A DNA stretch of 64,000 nucleotides from Ideonella sp. (GCA_015075545.1 JABTUC010000002.1:248001-312000), one strand, 5' to 3'. Shown: positions 25,655-36,764, counted from the stretch's first letter. The notes: generated from the sequence alone by a model not told the origin. Translations and numbers: made by a program.

Positions 25655-27154
25655 TCAAGGCCGCGTACGCATCGACGGCGGCAGGTTCTGCCACGGCAGG
25701 TCGGCCGGGTCGGCGGCCATCGGGCCGGCGGCCTTGGCCACCAGCACGTGGCTGGCATGCGGCTGGAAGTCGGCGCGGAAGTGGTTCGAGCTCTTGACCA
25801 CGACGATGCGCATCTGCTCGCTGTGGATGCCCACCATGCGCAGCAACTGGCGGTCGAGCAGCTGCTTCTTGCCGCTGACCACCGCAGTGCGGATGCCGTC
25901 GATCTCCAGACACGCGCTCGGGCCGAGCTGCACGCTGAGCCCGGTCATCATCGGACCGGTGAGCGTGCAGCGGCCGTCGGCGAGGTGCATCACCTTGAAG
26001 CGCCCGCGCAGCGGCGGGTCGCTCGGCTGGCCCGTGAAGGTGGGCACCGCGGTGCCGAGCGCGAGGTCGAGCTCGGCACCGACGCCGGCTTGCGCTGCAG
26101 CGCGTGCGGCTGCCGGGTCGAAAAGCAGACCGAGCGCCACCTGCCCCGGAAAGCGCTGCCCCGCGCCTTGGGCTCGCAACGCGTGCAGCATGCCGGTGGT
26201 GTTGCTGTCGCCGCCGGCGCCCGGGTTGTCCTGCGTGTCGGCGATCACCACCGGCTTGTCGGCGCGCTCGGCCAGTGCGATCGCCTGCGCCACCGCGTCG
26301 CGCGCCGCGAGCACCGGCACCCGCCACTGCGCGGGCTCGGCCACCCGCGCATGCAGCCGCTCGACCGCGGCCTCGGCGCGCTCGCCGTGGCCCCACACCA
26401 TCGGCGCGCACTCGTCGAAGTCCGACGCCGGGAAACCCATGCAGAAGCTGAGCACCGTGCCGTGCTCGCGGTCGATCGCGCCGAGCTCGTCGTACAGCGC
26501 GCGCGCCGGCTCCATCCAGGTGCTCTGTGCGTTGATCGGAATCAGGAACGGCAGCCGCCGCGCGTGCAGCGGCTCGCGCCGCCCCGCGCGCAAGCGCCGC
26601 GCCAGCAGATCGGCTGCGCGCTCGCCGGTGTCGGCCATGTCGACGTGCGGGTACGTACGGTACGCCACCAGCGCGTCGGCCTCGCGCAGCATGCGCTGCG
26701 TGACGTTGGCGTGCAGGTCGAGACTGGCGACGATCGGCAGCTCGGGCCCGACGATGGCGCGCAGCCGCGCCAGCAGCTCGCCCTCGGTGTCGGCGGCGTG
26801 CTCGGCCACCGCGGCGCCGTGCAGGTCGAGATAGATTGCGTCGAGCCCGCGCTCGCGCGCCGCCTGCGTGTCATCGCAGATCGCGCCGGCGATGCGCTCG
26901 AAGGCCTCGCGCGTCACGTACGACGACGGGATGGCGCCGGCCCAAGCCGACGGCGCGAGCGTCCAGCCCCGCCTGCGGGCGGCCGCGATAAAGCCGGCCA
27001 CCGGCAGGTTGATGCCAGCCAGGCGCTCGATCATCTCCGGCCCGCGCACATAGGCCGGGAACGAATCGCCGCGCGTGAACGCGGCCCAGTCGGCCAGGCT
27101 CGGCGCGAAGGTGTTGGTCTCGTGCTGGTAGCCGGCGATCAGGACGCGGGTCAT
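25655..27154 (-). CDS. M81-family metallopeptidase (MlrC-like) 2
   Basis: A 499-residue paralogue of the first M81 protein, in opposite orientation, with ends only 45 bases apart. Landmarks: AGYQHETNTFAPS, YLDLHGAAVAEH, ASLDLHANVTQRM and TYPHVDMADTGER; C-terminal DTQDNPGAGGDSNTTGM and VVKSSNHFRADF. The two proteins share the motifs but differ throughout, so they probably handle different substrates or different bonds. It follows the ABC transporter ATPase gene by 81 bases on the same strand and is likely part of that operon. Metal dependence is inferred from the family; peptide specificity cannot be read here. Confidence 0.87.
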   Translation of the reverse strand: MTRVLIAGYQHETNTFAPSLADWAAFTRGDSFPAYVRGPEMIERLAGINLPVAGFIAAARRRGWTLAPSAWAGAIPSSYVTREAFERIAGAICDDTQAARERGLDAIYLDLHGAAVAEHAADTEGELLARLRAIVGPELPIVASLDLHANVTQRMLREADALVAYRTYPHVDMADTGERAADLLARRLRAGRREPLHARRLPFLIPINAQSTWMEPARALYDELGAIDREHGTVLSFCMGFPASDFDECAPMVWGHGERAEAAVERLHARVAEPAQWRVPVLAARDAVAQAIALAERADKPVVIADTQDNPGAGGDSNTTGMLHALRAQGAGQRFPGQVALGLLFDPAAARAAAQAGVGAELDLALGTAVPTFTGQPSDPPLRGRFKVMHLADGRCTLTGPMMTGLSVQLGPSACLEIDGIRTAVVSGKKQLLDRQLLRMVGIHSEQMRIVVVKSSNHFRADFQPHASHVLVAKAAGPMAADPADLPWQNLPPSMRTRP

Positions 27155-27235
27155 CGCTTGCGGTGCGTGGCGGCGAAGCGCCGCACTATAGGCCCGCGGG
27201 GCGAGCGGTGGTCCGGACGCTGCTGCGCTCGCGCG

Positions 27236-28864
27236 TCACGCAGCCTGCGCGCCGAAGGCGAAGTCGCGCCCCGGCGCCGCGGCGAACAGCGCGCGCGTGT
27301 ACGCATGCTGCGGCGCGCCGAACACGCGATGCGCCGGACCCATCTCGACCACCTCGCCGCGGCTCATCACGGCCAGCGTGTCGCACACTTGCGAGGCAAC
27401 CCGCAGGTCGTGGGTGATGAACAGCATCGCCAGGTTCAGCCGCGCGCGGATCTCCTCGAACAACTGCAGCACCTGCGCCTGCACCGAAACGTCGAGCGCG
27501 CTCACCGCCTCGTCGGCGATCAGCAGCTCGGGCTCCATCATCAGGGCGCGCGCGATGCAGATGCGCTGGCGCTGGCCGCCCGAGAACTGGTGCGGGTAGC
27601 GCTCCATCGCGCTCGCATCCATGCGCACCATCTCGAGCAGCGCGCGCGCGCGCACCAGCGCCTCGGCGCGCGTCAGGCCGTAGTTCATCGGGCCTTCGAT
27701 CATCGCGTCGCCCACCGTGCGGCGCGGGTTGAGCGAACGGTACGGATCCTGGAACACGATCTGCACGCGCCGGCGCAGCGGCCGCAGCGTGCGCGCCGGC
27801 AGCGTTGCGATGTCGTCGTTGCCCAGGCGCACCGAGCCGGCGCTGGGGTCGACCAGCCGCGCAATGCAGCGCGCCACCGTGCTTTTGCCCGAGCCCGACT
27901 CGCCGACGATGCCCAGCGTCTGGCCGCGCCGGATCTCGAGGTGCACGTCGCGCGCGGCGTGCACGTTGTGGCGGGCGCCGAACCAGCGGCGGTCGGCGTA
28001 GGTCTTGTGCAGGCCCTTCACCTGCAGCACCAGCGGCGCCGCCGGGTCGACCGCCCGCTCGTCCACGCGCAGCGACGGCACGCTGCCGATCAGCATCTGG
28101 GTGTACGCGTGCTGGGGCCGCTGCAGCAGCTGCGCCTTCGGCGCCAGCTCTACCAGATCGCCCAGGCGCAGCACCGCGACGCGGTGCGCGATCTCGGCGA
28201 CGACGCCGAAGTCGTGGGTGATGAACAGCACGCCGGTGGCGTGACGCTGCTGCAGTTGCAGCACCAGCTCGAGCACCTGCTTCTGCGTGGTGACGTCGAG
28301 CGCGGTGGTCGGCTCGTCGGCGATCAGCAGCACCGGGTCGAGCACCAGCGCCATGGCGATCATGATGCGCTGGCGCTGCCCGCCCGAGAGCTGATGCGGG
28401 TAGCTCGCCACCATGCGCTCGGGATCGGGCAGCAGCACCTCGCGCACGATGTCGAGCACCTTGGCGCGCCGCTGCGCCGGCGCCAGCCGCGTGTGTTCGC
28501 GCAGCACCTCGTCGATCTGATCGCCGCAGGTCATCACCGGATTGAGCGCGGTCATCGGCTCCTGGAAGATCATCGACATGCGCGTCGCGCGCAGTTCCCG
28601 CAACCGTGCCGCGCTGGCGTGCGTGATGTCCTCGCCCTGCAGCAGGATGCGGCCGCCGGTGACCGGCAGCGCCTTCGGCAGCAGGCCCATCACCGCCTGC
28701 GCGATCACCGACTTGCCCGACCCCGACTCGCCGACCAGGCAGACGATTTCGCCGCGACCGACCGTGAAGTCGACGCCGCGCACCGCGGTGGCGCGGTCGC
28801 CGCCCGCCGGCAGTGCGACCGTCAGCCCTTGCACTTCGAGGATCGGAGCGCCCGCGTCGTTCAT
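27236..28864 (-). CDS. Peptide ABC transporter, fused double ATPase (DppD-DppF type)
   Basis: A 542-residue cytosolic ATPase with two complete ABC modules in one chain, like GsiA/YejF. Module 1: Walker A GESGSGKSVIAQ, signature QLSGGQRQRIMIA, Walker B LLIADEPTTALD. Module 2: Walker A GESGSGKSTVAR, signature QFSGGQRQRICIA, Walker B LLIADEAVSALD (Pro replaced by Ala in DEP). Each half ends with the oligopeptide transporter C-terminal motif around QHAYTQML / QHAYTRAL. It powers import by the two permeases encoded next to it, 22 bases upstream. Such fused ATPases serve glutathione, microcin C or oligopeptide importers; substrate here is undetermined. Confidence 0.93.
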   Translation of the reverse strand: MNDAGAPILEVQGLTVALPAGGDRATAVRGVDFTVGRGEIVCLVGESGSGKSVIAQAVMGLLPKALPVTGGRILLQGEDITHASAARLRELRATRMSMIFQEPMTALNPVMTCGDQIDEVLREHTRLAPAQRRAKVLDIVREVLLPDPERMVASYPHQLSGGQRQRIMIAMALVLDPVLLIADEPTTALDVTTQKQVLELVLQLQQRHATGVLFITHDFGVVAEIAHRVAVLRLGDLVELAPKAQLLQRPQHAYTQMLIGSVPSLRVDERAVDPAAPLVLQVKGLHKTYADRRWFGARHNVHAARDVHLEIRRGQTLGIVGESGSGKSTVARCIARLVDPSAGSVRLGNDDIATLPARTLRPLRRRVQIVFQDPYRSLNPRRTVGDAMIEGPMNYGLTRAEALVRARALLEMVRMDASAMERYPHQFSGGQRQRICIARALMMEPELLIADEAVSALDVSVQAQVLQLFEEIRARLNLAMLFITHDLRVASQVCDTLAVMSRGEVVEMGPAHRVFGAPQHAYTRALFAAAPGRDFAFGAQAA

Positions 28865-28886
28865 GCCGGCACTGCTGCGGCTGGCG

Positions 28887-29822
28887 TCATACGCGGCGCG
28901 CCATCTTCGGGTCGAGCGTGTCGCGCAGGCCGTCGCCGAGGATGTTCACCGCCAGCACCGTGACTGCGAGGAACACGCCCGGGAAGAAGATGTTGTGCGG
29001 GTACTGCGTGAACTGCGCGCGGCCTTCGGCCATCACGTTGCCCCAGGTCGGAATGTCGGGCGGCAGGCCGACGCCGAGGAAGCTCAGGATCGCCTCGGTC
29101 AGGATGCCAGAGGCGCAGATGAAGGTGCCCTGTACGACGAGCGGCGCGATGCAGTTGGGCAGGATGTGGCGCCACATGATCACCGCGGTGGGCGTGCCCA
29201 GCGACACCGCGGCCTCGACGTACGGCTCCTCGCGGATGCCGAGTACCAGCGAGCGCACCAGCCGCGTGACGCGCGGGATCTCGGGGATCGCGATCGCCAC
29301 CACCACGGTGACGAGGCTGCCCTTCCACATCGCCACCAGCGCGATCGCGATCAGGATCGCCGGGATCGCCATCACGCCGTCCATCACCCGCATCAGCGGG
29401 CCGTCGAGCCGGCGCAGCGTGCCGGCAACGAGACCGAGCACGATGCCGAACGCCAGCGACACCGCCGCGGTGGCCACGCCCACCACCAGCGACACGCGGG
29501 TGCCGTAGATGACGCGGCTGTGAATGTCGCGGCCGTAGCTGTCGGAGCCCATCAGGAAGCGGTGCTCGATGGTCTGGCCTTCGAGCGTGGTGATCTCGCC
29601 GCGCTGGCCAGGCAGCAGGTCACGGCTGGCGGGGTCGAACAGCGATGGGTCGACGGTGCCGAGCCACGGCGCGAGCAGCGCCACCAGCACGAGCACGATG
29701 AGTACGCTGCCGCCCAGACGCACCGAGACGCTGCGTCGCACGCGCGCCCAGGCGCTGGTCGACGGCAGCACGGTGGCCGACTCGACCGACAACGCATCGA
29801 AGGCGGTGGGCGTCGTGCTCAA
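28887..29822 (-). CDS. Peptide ABC transporter permease (DppC/OppC type)
   Basis: Second inner-membrane permease of the importer, 311 residues. After a cytoplasmic N-terminus comes a membrane helix (LGGSVLIVLVLVALLAPWLG), a periplasmic segment with GTDxxGRD-type MGSDSYGRDIHSRVIYG and five further helices, with the EAA loop VEAAVSLGTPTAVIMWRHIL near residue 200. I choose TTG at 29822: it overlaps the stop of the upstream permease by four bases (TTGA), and GAGGA lies seven bases before it. No ATG or GTG gives a better start; the frame extends upstream only through the other permease gene. DppC/OppC type is supported by the DPSLFDPASRDLLPGQ segment. Confidence 0.9.
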   Translation of the reverse strand: MSTTPTAFDALSVESATVLPSTSAWARVRRSVSVRLGGSVLIVLVLVALLAPWLGTVDPSLFDPASRDLLPGQRGEITTLEGQTIEHRFLMGSDSYGRDIHSRVIYGTRVSLVVGVATAAVSLAFGIVLGLVAGTLRRLDGPLMRVMDGVMAIPAILIAIALVAMWKGSLVTVVVAIAIPEIPRVTRLVRSLVLGIREEPYVEAAVSLGTPTAVIMWRHILPNCIAPLVVQGTFICASGILTEAILSFLGVGLPPDIPTWGNVMAEGRAQFTQYPHNIFFPGVFLAVTVLAVNILGDGLRDTLDPKMARRV

Positions 29823-30760
29823 TAGCGGATCCTCGGATCGAAGAACACGTAGCTGAGGTCGACCAGCAGATTGATCAGCACGTAGACGAACGAGAACAGC
29901 AGAATCAACCCCTGGATGGTCGGGAAGTCGCGCGCCAGCACGGCGTCGACCGTCAGCCGCCCGAGCCCGGGAATCGCGTACACGGACTCGGTGACCACCA
30001 CGCCGCCGATCAGCAGCGCGATGCCGATGCCCACCACGGTGGCGATCGGCACCGCCGCGTTGGCCAGCGCGTGGCGCACCAGCACGGCTTTCTCGGGCAG
30101 ACCCTTGGCGCGCGCAGTGCGGATGTAGTCTTCGCCGAGCGTGTCGAGCACCGAGGCTCGCGTGACGCGGGCGATCAGCGCGATGTAGATGATGCTCAGT
30201 GTCACCGCCGGCAGGATCAGGTGCACGAGCCACGGCCCCGCACCGTCGGCCAGGCGCTTGTACCCCTGCACCGGCAGCCAGCCGAGCTTGAGCGATACCA
30301 GCCAGATCAGCACATAGGCGAGCACGAAGACCGGCACCGAGAAGCCGAGCACCGAGAAGGCCATCAGCGCGCGGTCGAGCCAGCCGCCGAAGCGCCACGC
30401 CGCCAGCACCCCGAGCGGCACCGCGACCGCCACCGCGATCACGATCGTCAGCAGCGCCAGCGACAGTGTCGGCTCGAGCCGCTGGGCGATCAGCGTGCTG
30501 ACGTCGGTCTTGTAGTAGAAGCTCTGCCCGAGGTCGCCGACGAGCAGACGACCGAACCAGATCGCGAACTGCTCGGGGATCGAGCGGTCCAGGCCGAGCC
30601 CGCTGCGGATCTGCGCGATCTGCTCGTTGGTGGCGGCGTCGCCGGCGAGCACCGCGGCCGGGTCGCCTGGCGTCAGCCGCAGGATGCCGAACACCAGCAC
30701 CGAGACGATCAGCAGCACCGGCAGCGTGGCCAGCAGCCGCCGACCGAGGAAGCTCAGCAT
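29819..30760 (-). CDS. Peptide ABC transporter permease (DppB/OppB type)
   Basis: First inner-membrane permease of the importer, 313 residues, normal for DppB. It starts with the typical signal-anchor MLSFLGRRLLATLPVLLIVS and LRLTPGDPAAVLAGDAAT, has six predicted membrane helices, and the EAA loop DYIRTARAKGLPEKAVLVRH at about residues 205-224 that docks onto the ATPase. Ends in FFDPRIRY, the usual DppB tail (DPRIR). It follows the binding-protein gene by 28 bases, and translation is coupled to the second permease by a four-base overlap. Confidence 0.95.
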   Translation of the reverse strand: MLSFLGRRLLATLPVLLIVSVLVFGILRLTPGDPAAVLAGDAATNEQIAQIRSGLGLDRSIPEQFAIWFGRLLVGDLGQSFYYKTDVSTLIAQRLEPTLSLALLTIVIAVAVAVPLGVLAAWRFGGWLDRALMAFSVLGFSVPVFVLAYVLIWLVSLKLGWLPVQGYKRLADGAGPWLVHLILPAVTLSIIYIALIARVTRASVLDTLGEDYIRTARAKGLPEKAVLVRHALANAAVPIATVVGIGIALLIGGVVVTESVYAIPGLGRLTVDAVLARDFPTIQGLILLFSFVYVLINLLVDLSYVFFDPRIRY

Positions 30761-30788
30761 CGCAACCGCGCCGCGGCGATCAACGCGC

Positions 30789-32372
30789 TCAGGAGCCGTT
30801 CTTCTTCAGGTTCCAGTAGACGTTGTTGTTGGAGACGAAGAAGCCGCTGATGTTCTTGCGCGCGGCCATCGGCTGGTCATACTCGCCCACCGGTGCGTGG
30901 GTGCCGATCTCGAACGCGCGTGCGTGCATCTGATCGGCCAACTTCTTCTTCGTCGGCTCGTCGGTGGCGCGCATGAACTGGTTGCGCAGTTCGGTCATCT
31001 TGTCGTCGCTGGCCCAGCCGAACCAGCCGCTCTTCTCACCGCGCGTGTCCATCGTCGGGTTGGCGATCGGGCTCCAGACGTCGAACACGCCCCAGGCCGT
31101 GAGGAACATGTTCCAGCCGCCCTTGTCCGGCGGATCCTTCTTGGCGCGGCGGCCGACCAGCGTCTGCCAGTCCATCGCCTGCAGGTCGACCTTGAAGCCG
31201 GCCTGCCGCAGCAATTGCGCGGCCACGTCGGGCAGCTTCTGGATCGACGCCAGGTCGGTCGGCTTCATCAGCACGACCGGCGTGCCGTCGTAGCCCGAGG
31301 CCTTCAGCAGTTCCTGTGCCTTCTTCATGTTGCCCTGGATCTCGCTGCCTGCGGTGCTGCCGTACGGCGTGTTGCAGATGAACATGCTCTTGCAGGAGCG
31401 GTACAGCGCCTTGACGCCCACTTGCGCGCGCAGGAAGGGTTCCTGCGCGAACGCGGCGATCGCGGCCTGTCGTACCTTGGGATTGTCGAACGGCTTGTGC
31501 AGATGGTTGAAGCGCGCCATGTACTGCATGCCGAGCGTGGCGTACTTCGGCAGTTGCAGCGACGAGTCGGCCTTCACGGTCTCGAAGAAATCGAAGCCGA
31601 GCGCCTCTACGATGTCGACCTCGCCCTTCTGCAGCGCGCTGACCTGCGCCTGCGCGTCGCGCAGCGCCAGGTTCCACTCGACGCGATCGATGTAGACGTG
31701 CTTGCCGCCGGCCGTTCCCGACGGCGGCTCGCTGCGTGGCACGTACTTCGGATTCTTGACGTACACCGCCTTGTCGCCGGGCTTGAACTCGTCTTTCTTG
31801 AAGATGTAGGGGCCCGAGCCCGTGTAGTCGTCGATCTGCTTGAAGGCATCGGTTTCGGCGACGCGCTTGGGCATGATGAACGGCACGTTGGAGCTCGGCT
31901 TGCCCAGTGCCTCGAGCACGAAGCCGCACGCCTCGCCGAGGAAGATGCGGAAGGTATCCGGCGTGGGCGTGTCCATGCGCTGCACGAACTGCATCAGCGC
32001 CGAGCCCATCGCATCGCGCTTGCCCCAGCGCTGCAGCGAGGCGATCACGTCCTCGCCGGTGACCGGCTTGCCGTCGTGGAACTCGAGCCCCTTGCGCAGC
32101 TTGAAGGTCCACAGGCGATGGTCGCCGCTTTCGGTCCAGCTCTCGACCATCTGCGGCTTGATCCTCGCGTTCTCGTCGGTGCCGAACAGCGTGTCGTAGA
32201 TCATGTAGCCGTGGTTGCGGCTCATGTAGGCGGTGGTCCAGATCGGGTCGAGGATCGCGAGATTGCTGTGCGGCACGATGCGCAGCACGTTGGCCTGGGC
32301 CCAGGCCTGCGAGGCGAACAGCGCGCTGCCGACGAGCAGCGCCGCGGCGAAGGTCTTGCGCAAGGAATTCAT
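30789..32372 (-). CDS. Peptide ABC transporter substrate-binding protein (SBP family 5)
   Basis: Periplasmic solute-binding protein of family 5 (DppA/OppA fold), 527 residues. A Sec signal peptide with probable cleavage after SQAWA (about residue 25) is followed by the family signature WTFKLRKGLEFHDGKPVTGEDV and the SGPYIFKKDEFKPGDK segment. It delivers the ligand to the two permeases encoded next. Start ATG at 32372 has an AAAGG ribosome site. Likely the first gene of a transcript that runs through both permeases, the ATPase and the second M81 peptidase. A perfect inverted repeat about 90-110 bases upstream may be its operator. Ligand not identifiable from sequence. Confidence 0.93.
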   Translation of the reverse strand: MNSLRKTFAAALLVGSALFASQAWAQANVLRIVPHSNLAILDPIWTTAYMSRNHGYMIYDTLFGTDENARIKPQMVESWTESGDHRLWTFKLRKGLEFHDGKPVTGEDVIASLQRWGKRDAMGSALMQFVQRMDTPTPDTFRIFLGEACGFVLEALGKPSSNVPFIMPKRVAETDAFKQIDDYTGSGPYIFKKDEFKPGDKAVYVKNPKYVPRSEPPSGTAGGKHVYIDRVEWNLALRDAQAQVSALQKGEVDIVEALGFDFFETVKADSSLQLPKYATLGMQYMARFNHLHKPFDNPKVRQAAIAAFAQEPFLRAQVGVKALYRSCKSMFICNTPYGSTAGSEIQGNMKKAQELLKASGYDGTPVVLMKPTDLASIQKLPDVAAQLLRQAGFKVDLQAMDWQTLVGRRAKKDPPDKGGWNMFLTAWGVFDVWSPIANPTMDTRGEKSGWFGWASDDKMTELRNQFMRATDEPTKKKLADQMHARAFEIGTHAPVGEYDQPMAARKNISGFFVSNNNVYWNLKKNGS

Positions 32373-32463
32373 CGAGGCACCTTTCGGCTCGGTTGCTTTG
32401 GGCCGGCGCGAGGAGCGCGACGGTCACCCGGGCGATTGTGCGGACCCCGGGCATCGCGGCCCA

Positions 32464-32481
32464 TTCGGTACAAACACCGAA
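32464..32481. promoter_or_regulatory. Inverted repeat upstream of the ABC transporter (candidate operator)
   Basis: TTCGGT (32464-32469), six bases ACAAAC, then ACCGAA (32476-32481): a perfect 6-6-6 palindrome 92-109 bases upstream of the binding-protein start. It is flanked by a possible minus-strand -10 (CACAAT, 32440-32435). It could bind a dimeric repressor; no matching regulator gene lies nearby. Confidence 0.4.
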
Positions 32482-32518
32482 GCTGCTGGTTTACCCGCGT
32501 CTGTCGGGCGCGGCCGCG

Positions 32519-33931
32519 TCAGCGCCGCCGTGGCAGCGTGCCCGCCTGCTCGCCGACGTCGTGGAACAGCCCGGCCATCATCAGCAGGCCCTCGCGCATC
32601 AGCGGCGCCAGCACGTGCTCGTCGGGCGCGTGCTGCGAGCAGGCCGGGTACGAGTGCGGCACCCACACGGTGGGCAGGCCGAGGATGTCGGCGAACACGT
32701 CGTTGGGCAGCGAGCCGCCGAGGTTGGGCAGTAGCGCGGGTTTGCGGCCGGTGGTCTGCTCGATCGAGCGCATGGCCAGGCGCACCCAGTCGCTGTCGGG
32801 GTCGAGCCGGGTCGCCTGCATCAGCTCGCCCACGCTCACCACGATGTCGGAGAAGCCGTGCGCGTGCAGGTGGGCCTGCACGTGCTCGCCGAGCCGGCCG
32901 GCATCGGTGCCGACCACGAAGCGCAGTTGCAGCGTTGCGCGCGCCTCGTGCGGGATCGCGTTGACCGGGTTGGCCGCGTTGCCGACGCCGATCGCCAGCA
33001 CCTCGATCGTGTTCCAGCCGAACACGCGCTGCGCCGGGGTCAGCCCGGGCTCGCCCCAGTCGGCGTCGACCGCCGGGTCGTCGGCGCCGCCGCCGACCTC
33101 GATGTCGGCCAGCGCGCGCGTCACGGCGGCAGGAATCGGCGGCGGCCGCAGAGCCTCGATGCGGATTGCGCCGCGCGCGTCGACCAGCGAGGCGATGGCG
33201 TGCGCCAGCACCGTGCCCGGGTTGCGCAGCAGGCCGCCCCAGTTGCCCGAGTGATGGCCGCCGTCGCGCAGCCGCAGCGTGAGGTCGAAGTTGACCACCC
33301 CGCGCGTGCCCAGGTAGACCGTGGGCCGGTCGGCGTGCAGGCGCGGGCCGTCGCTGGCGATCAGCACGTCGGCGGCGAGCGCGTCGCGCTGCGCGGCGCA
33401 GAACTCGGCCAGTCCCGGCGAGCCGGTTTCCTCGCCGGTCTCGACCAGCCAGACGAGGTTGAAGCCCAGGCGGCCGCCGCGCGCCGCGCGCACCGCGGCC
33501 AGCGCCGCGAGATTGATGCTGTGCTGGCCCTTGTTGTCGGCGGTACCGCGGCCGTACCAGCGCTCGCCGCGCACCGTCAGCGCCCAGGGGTCGAGATCGT
33601 TGCGCCAGCGGCCTTCGAGCCCGCGCACGACGTCGCCGTGGCCGTACACCAGCACGGTGGGCAGCGCGGGGTCTTCGTCGCTGCGGCCGATCAGCAACGG
33701 CTGCTTGCCCGGCAGCGGGTTGTCGAACACCTGCGAGCGCACGCCGAGCGCGGCCAGCGACGGCGCGATCTCGTCGCCCAGGTAGGCGCGCAGCGCCGCC
33801 GCGCTCTCGGGGTTCTGGCTCTCGGTGCGGTGCGCGACGCGCCGCGCCAGCGTGCGCTGGAAGGCGCCGCTGTCGAACTCGCGCGCGGCAGCGGCGAGGG
33901 CGTCGGCGCGGGTGCCCATGGGCCGCGTCAC
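32519..33931 (-). CDS. M20-family metallopeptidase (dipeptidase-like)
   Basis: A 470-residue cytosolic zinc peptidase of family M20. Metal ligands appear in VYGHGDVV (His, Asp), GRGTADNKGQ (Asp), VETGEETGS (Glu-Glu, with the catalytic Glu) and, at the end, VPHSYPACSQHAPDEH (His). The dimerisation domain lies in between (RDGGHHSGNWGGLLRNPG). Resembles CNDP-like dipeptidases and M20 peptidases often encoded beside Dpp importers. A GTG at 33931 overlaps the stop of the ABM-domain gene (GTGA); an ATG at 33919 is the alternative start. The gene ends 146 bases before the binding-protein gene. Probably cleaves imported peptides. Confidence 0.9.
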   Translation of the reverse strand: MTRPMGTRADALAAAAREFDSGAFQRTLARRVAHRTESQNPESAAALRAYLGDEIAPSLAALGVRSQVFDNPLPGKQPLLIGRSDEDPALPTVLVYGHGDVVRGLEGRWRNDLDPWALTVRGERWYGRGTADNKGQHSINLAALAAVRAARGGRLGFNLVWLVETGEETGSPGLAEFCAAQRDALAADVLIASDGPRLHADRPTVYLGTRGVVNFDLTLRLRDGGHHSGNWGGLLRNPGTVLAHAIASLVDARGAIRIEALRPPPIPAAVTRALADIEVGGGADDPAVDADWGEPGLTPAQRVFGWNTIEVLAIGVGNAANPVNAIPHEARATLQLRFVVGTDAGRLGEHVQAHLHAHGFSDIVVSVGELMQATRLDPDSDWVRLAMRSIEQTTGRKPALLPNLGGSLPNDVFADILGLPTVWVPHSYPACSQHAPDEHVLAPLMREGLLMMAGLFHDVGEQAGTLPRRR

Positions 33932-34230
33932 TGCGACTTCGCCAGCAGCGTGAAGTGCTCCACCTGCGGCGGCTGAGCGAAGAACGGCCCGACGATGGCG
34001 CGCCACTGCGCGAACAGCGGCCCCTGGCGAAAGCCCACCGTGTGGTCTTCGAGCGTGTCCCAGAAGATCATCAGCAGGTAGCGCTCGGGCGACTCGACGC
34101 CCTTGTTGATCTTGAAGCCGCGAAACCCCTTGGTCTGGCTGATCACCGTGGCCAGGCCACGCTGGATCGCCTCGTCGAACGCGGCCTGCTGGCCAGGCGC
34201 GATGCGGATGTCGGCAAGCTCGAGGATCAT
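33928..34230 (-). CDS. Antibiotic biosynthesis monooxygenase (ABM) domain protein
   Basis: A 100-residue dimeric alpha-beta barrel protein of the ABM family. It shows the ABM beginning ILELADIRIAPGQQAAFDEAI, the middle GFRGFKINKGVESPERYLLMIFWDTLEDHT and the ending VEHFTLL. Such proteins include small cofactor-free monooxygenases and heme- or substrate-binding proteins; many have no known reaction. It overlaps the M20 peptidase gene by four bases and so is translated with it. Standing between PobA and the peptidase cluster, its role is not clear. No catalytic residues can be assigned with confidence. Confidence 0.8.
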   Translation of the reverse strand: MILELADIRIAPGQQAAFDEAIQRGLATVISQTKGFRGFKINKGVESPERYLLMIFWDTLEDHTVGFRQGPLFAQWRAIVGPFFAQPPQVEHFTLLAKSQ

Positions 34231-34305
34231 GCGGTGCCCCTGCAGTGCCAGCGCATCATGCCAGCGGCGTGCGCTGCCGGCACGAGGGCTTGCGCGGTGG
34301 CGGTG

Positions 34306-36738
<2,433 letters not shown>

Positions 36739-36753
36739 TCAGGCTGTGCAGAG

Positions 36754-36764
36754 CGAACAGTTCG
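36754..36764. promoter_or_regulatory. Candidate operator between the dehydrogenase and Lrp genes
   Basis: CGAAC-A-GTTCG is a perfect 5-1-5 palindrome, 59-69 bases upstream of the dehydrogenase start and 52-62 bases upstream of the Lrp-type gene. The surrounding 120 bases are richer in A+T than the genes on either side. A site for the adjacent regulator is plausible but not proven. Confidence 0.35.

Noticed and set aside
24119-27154. Microcystin degradation (mlr) gene cluster
   Set aside because: Two M81 proteins are present, but MlrA (CPBP-type membrane protease), MlrB and MlrD are absent; M81 alone does not imply microcystin use.
22454-28963. Long antisense open frames opposite the amidase, M81 and ABC genes
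   Set aside because: Compositionally biased shadows (Ala, Arg, Val, His) with no recognisable motif, opposite well-defined enzymes.
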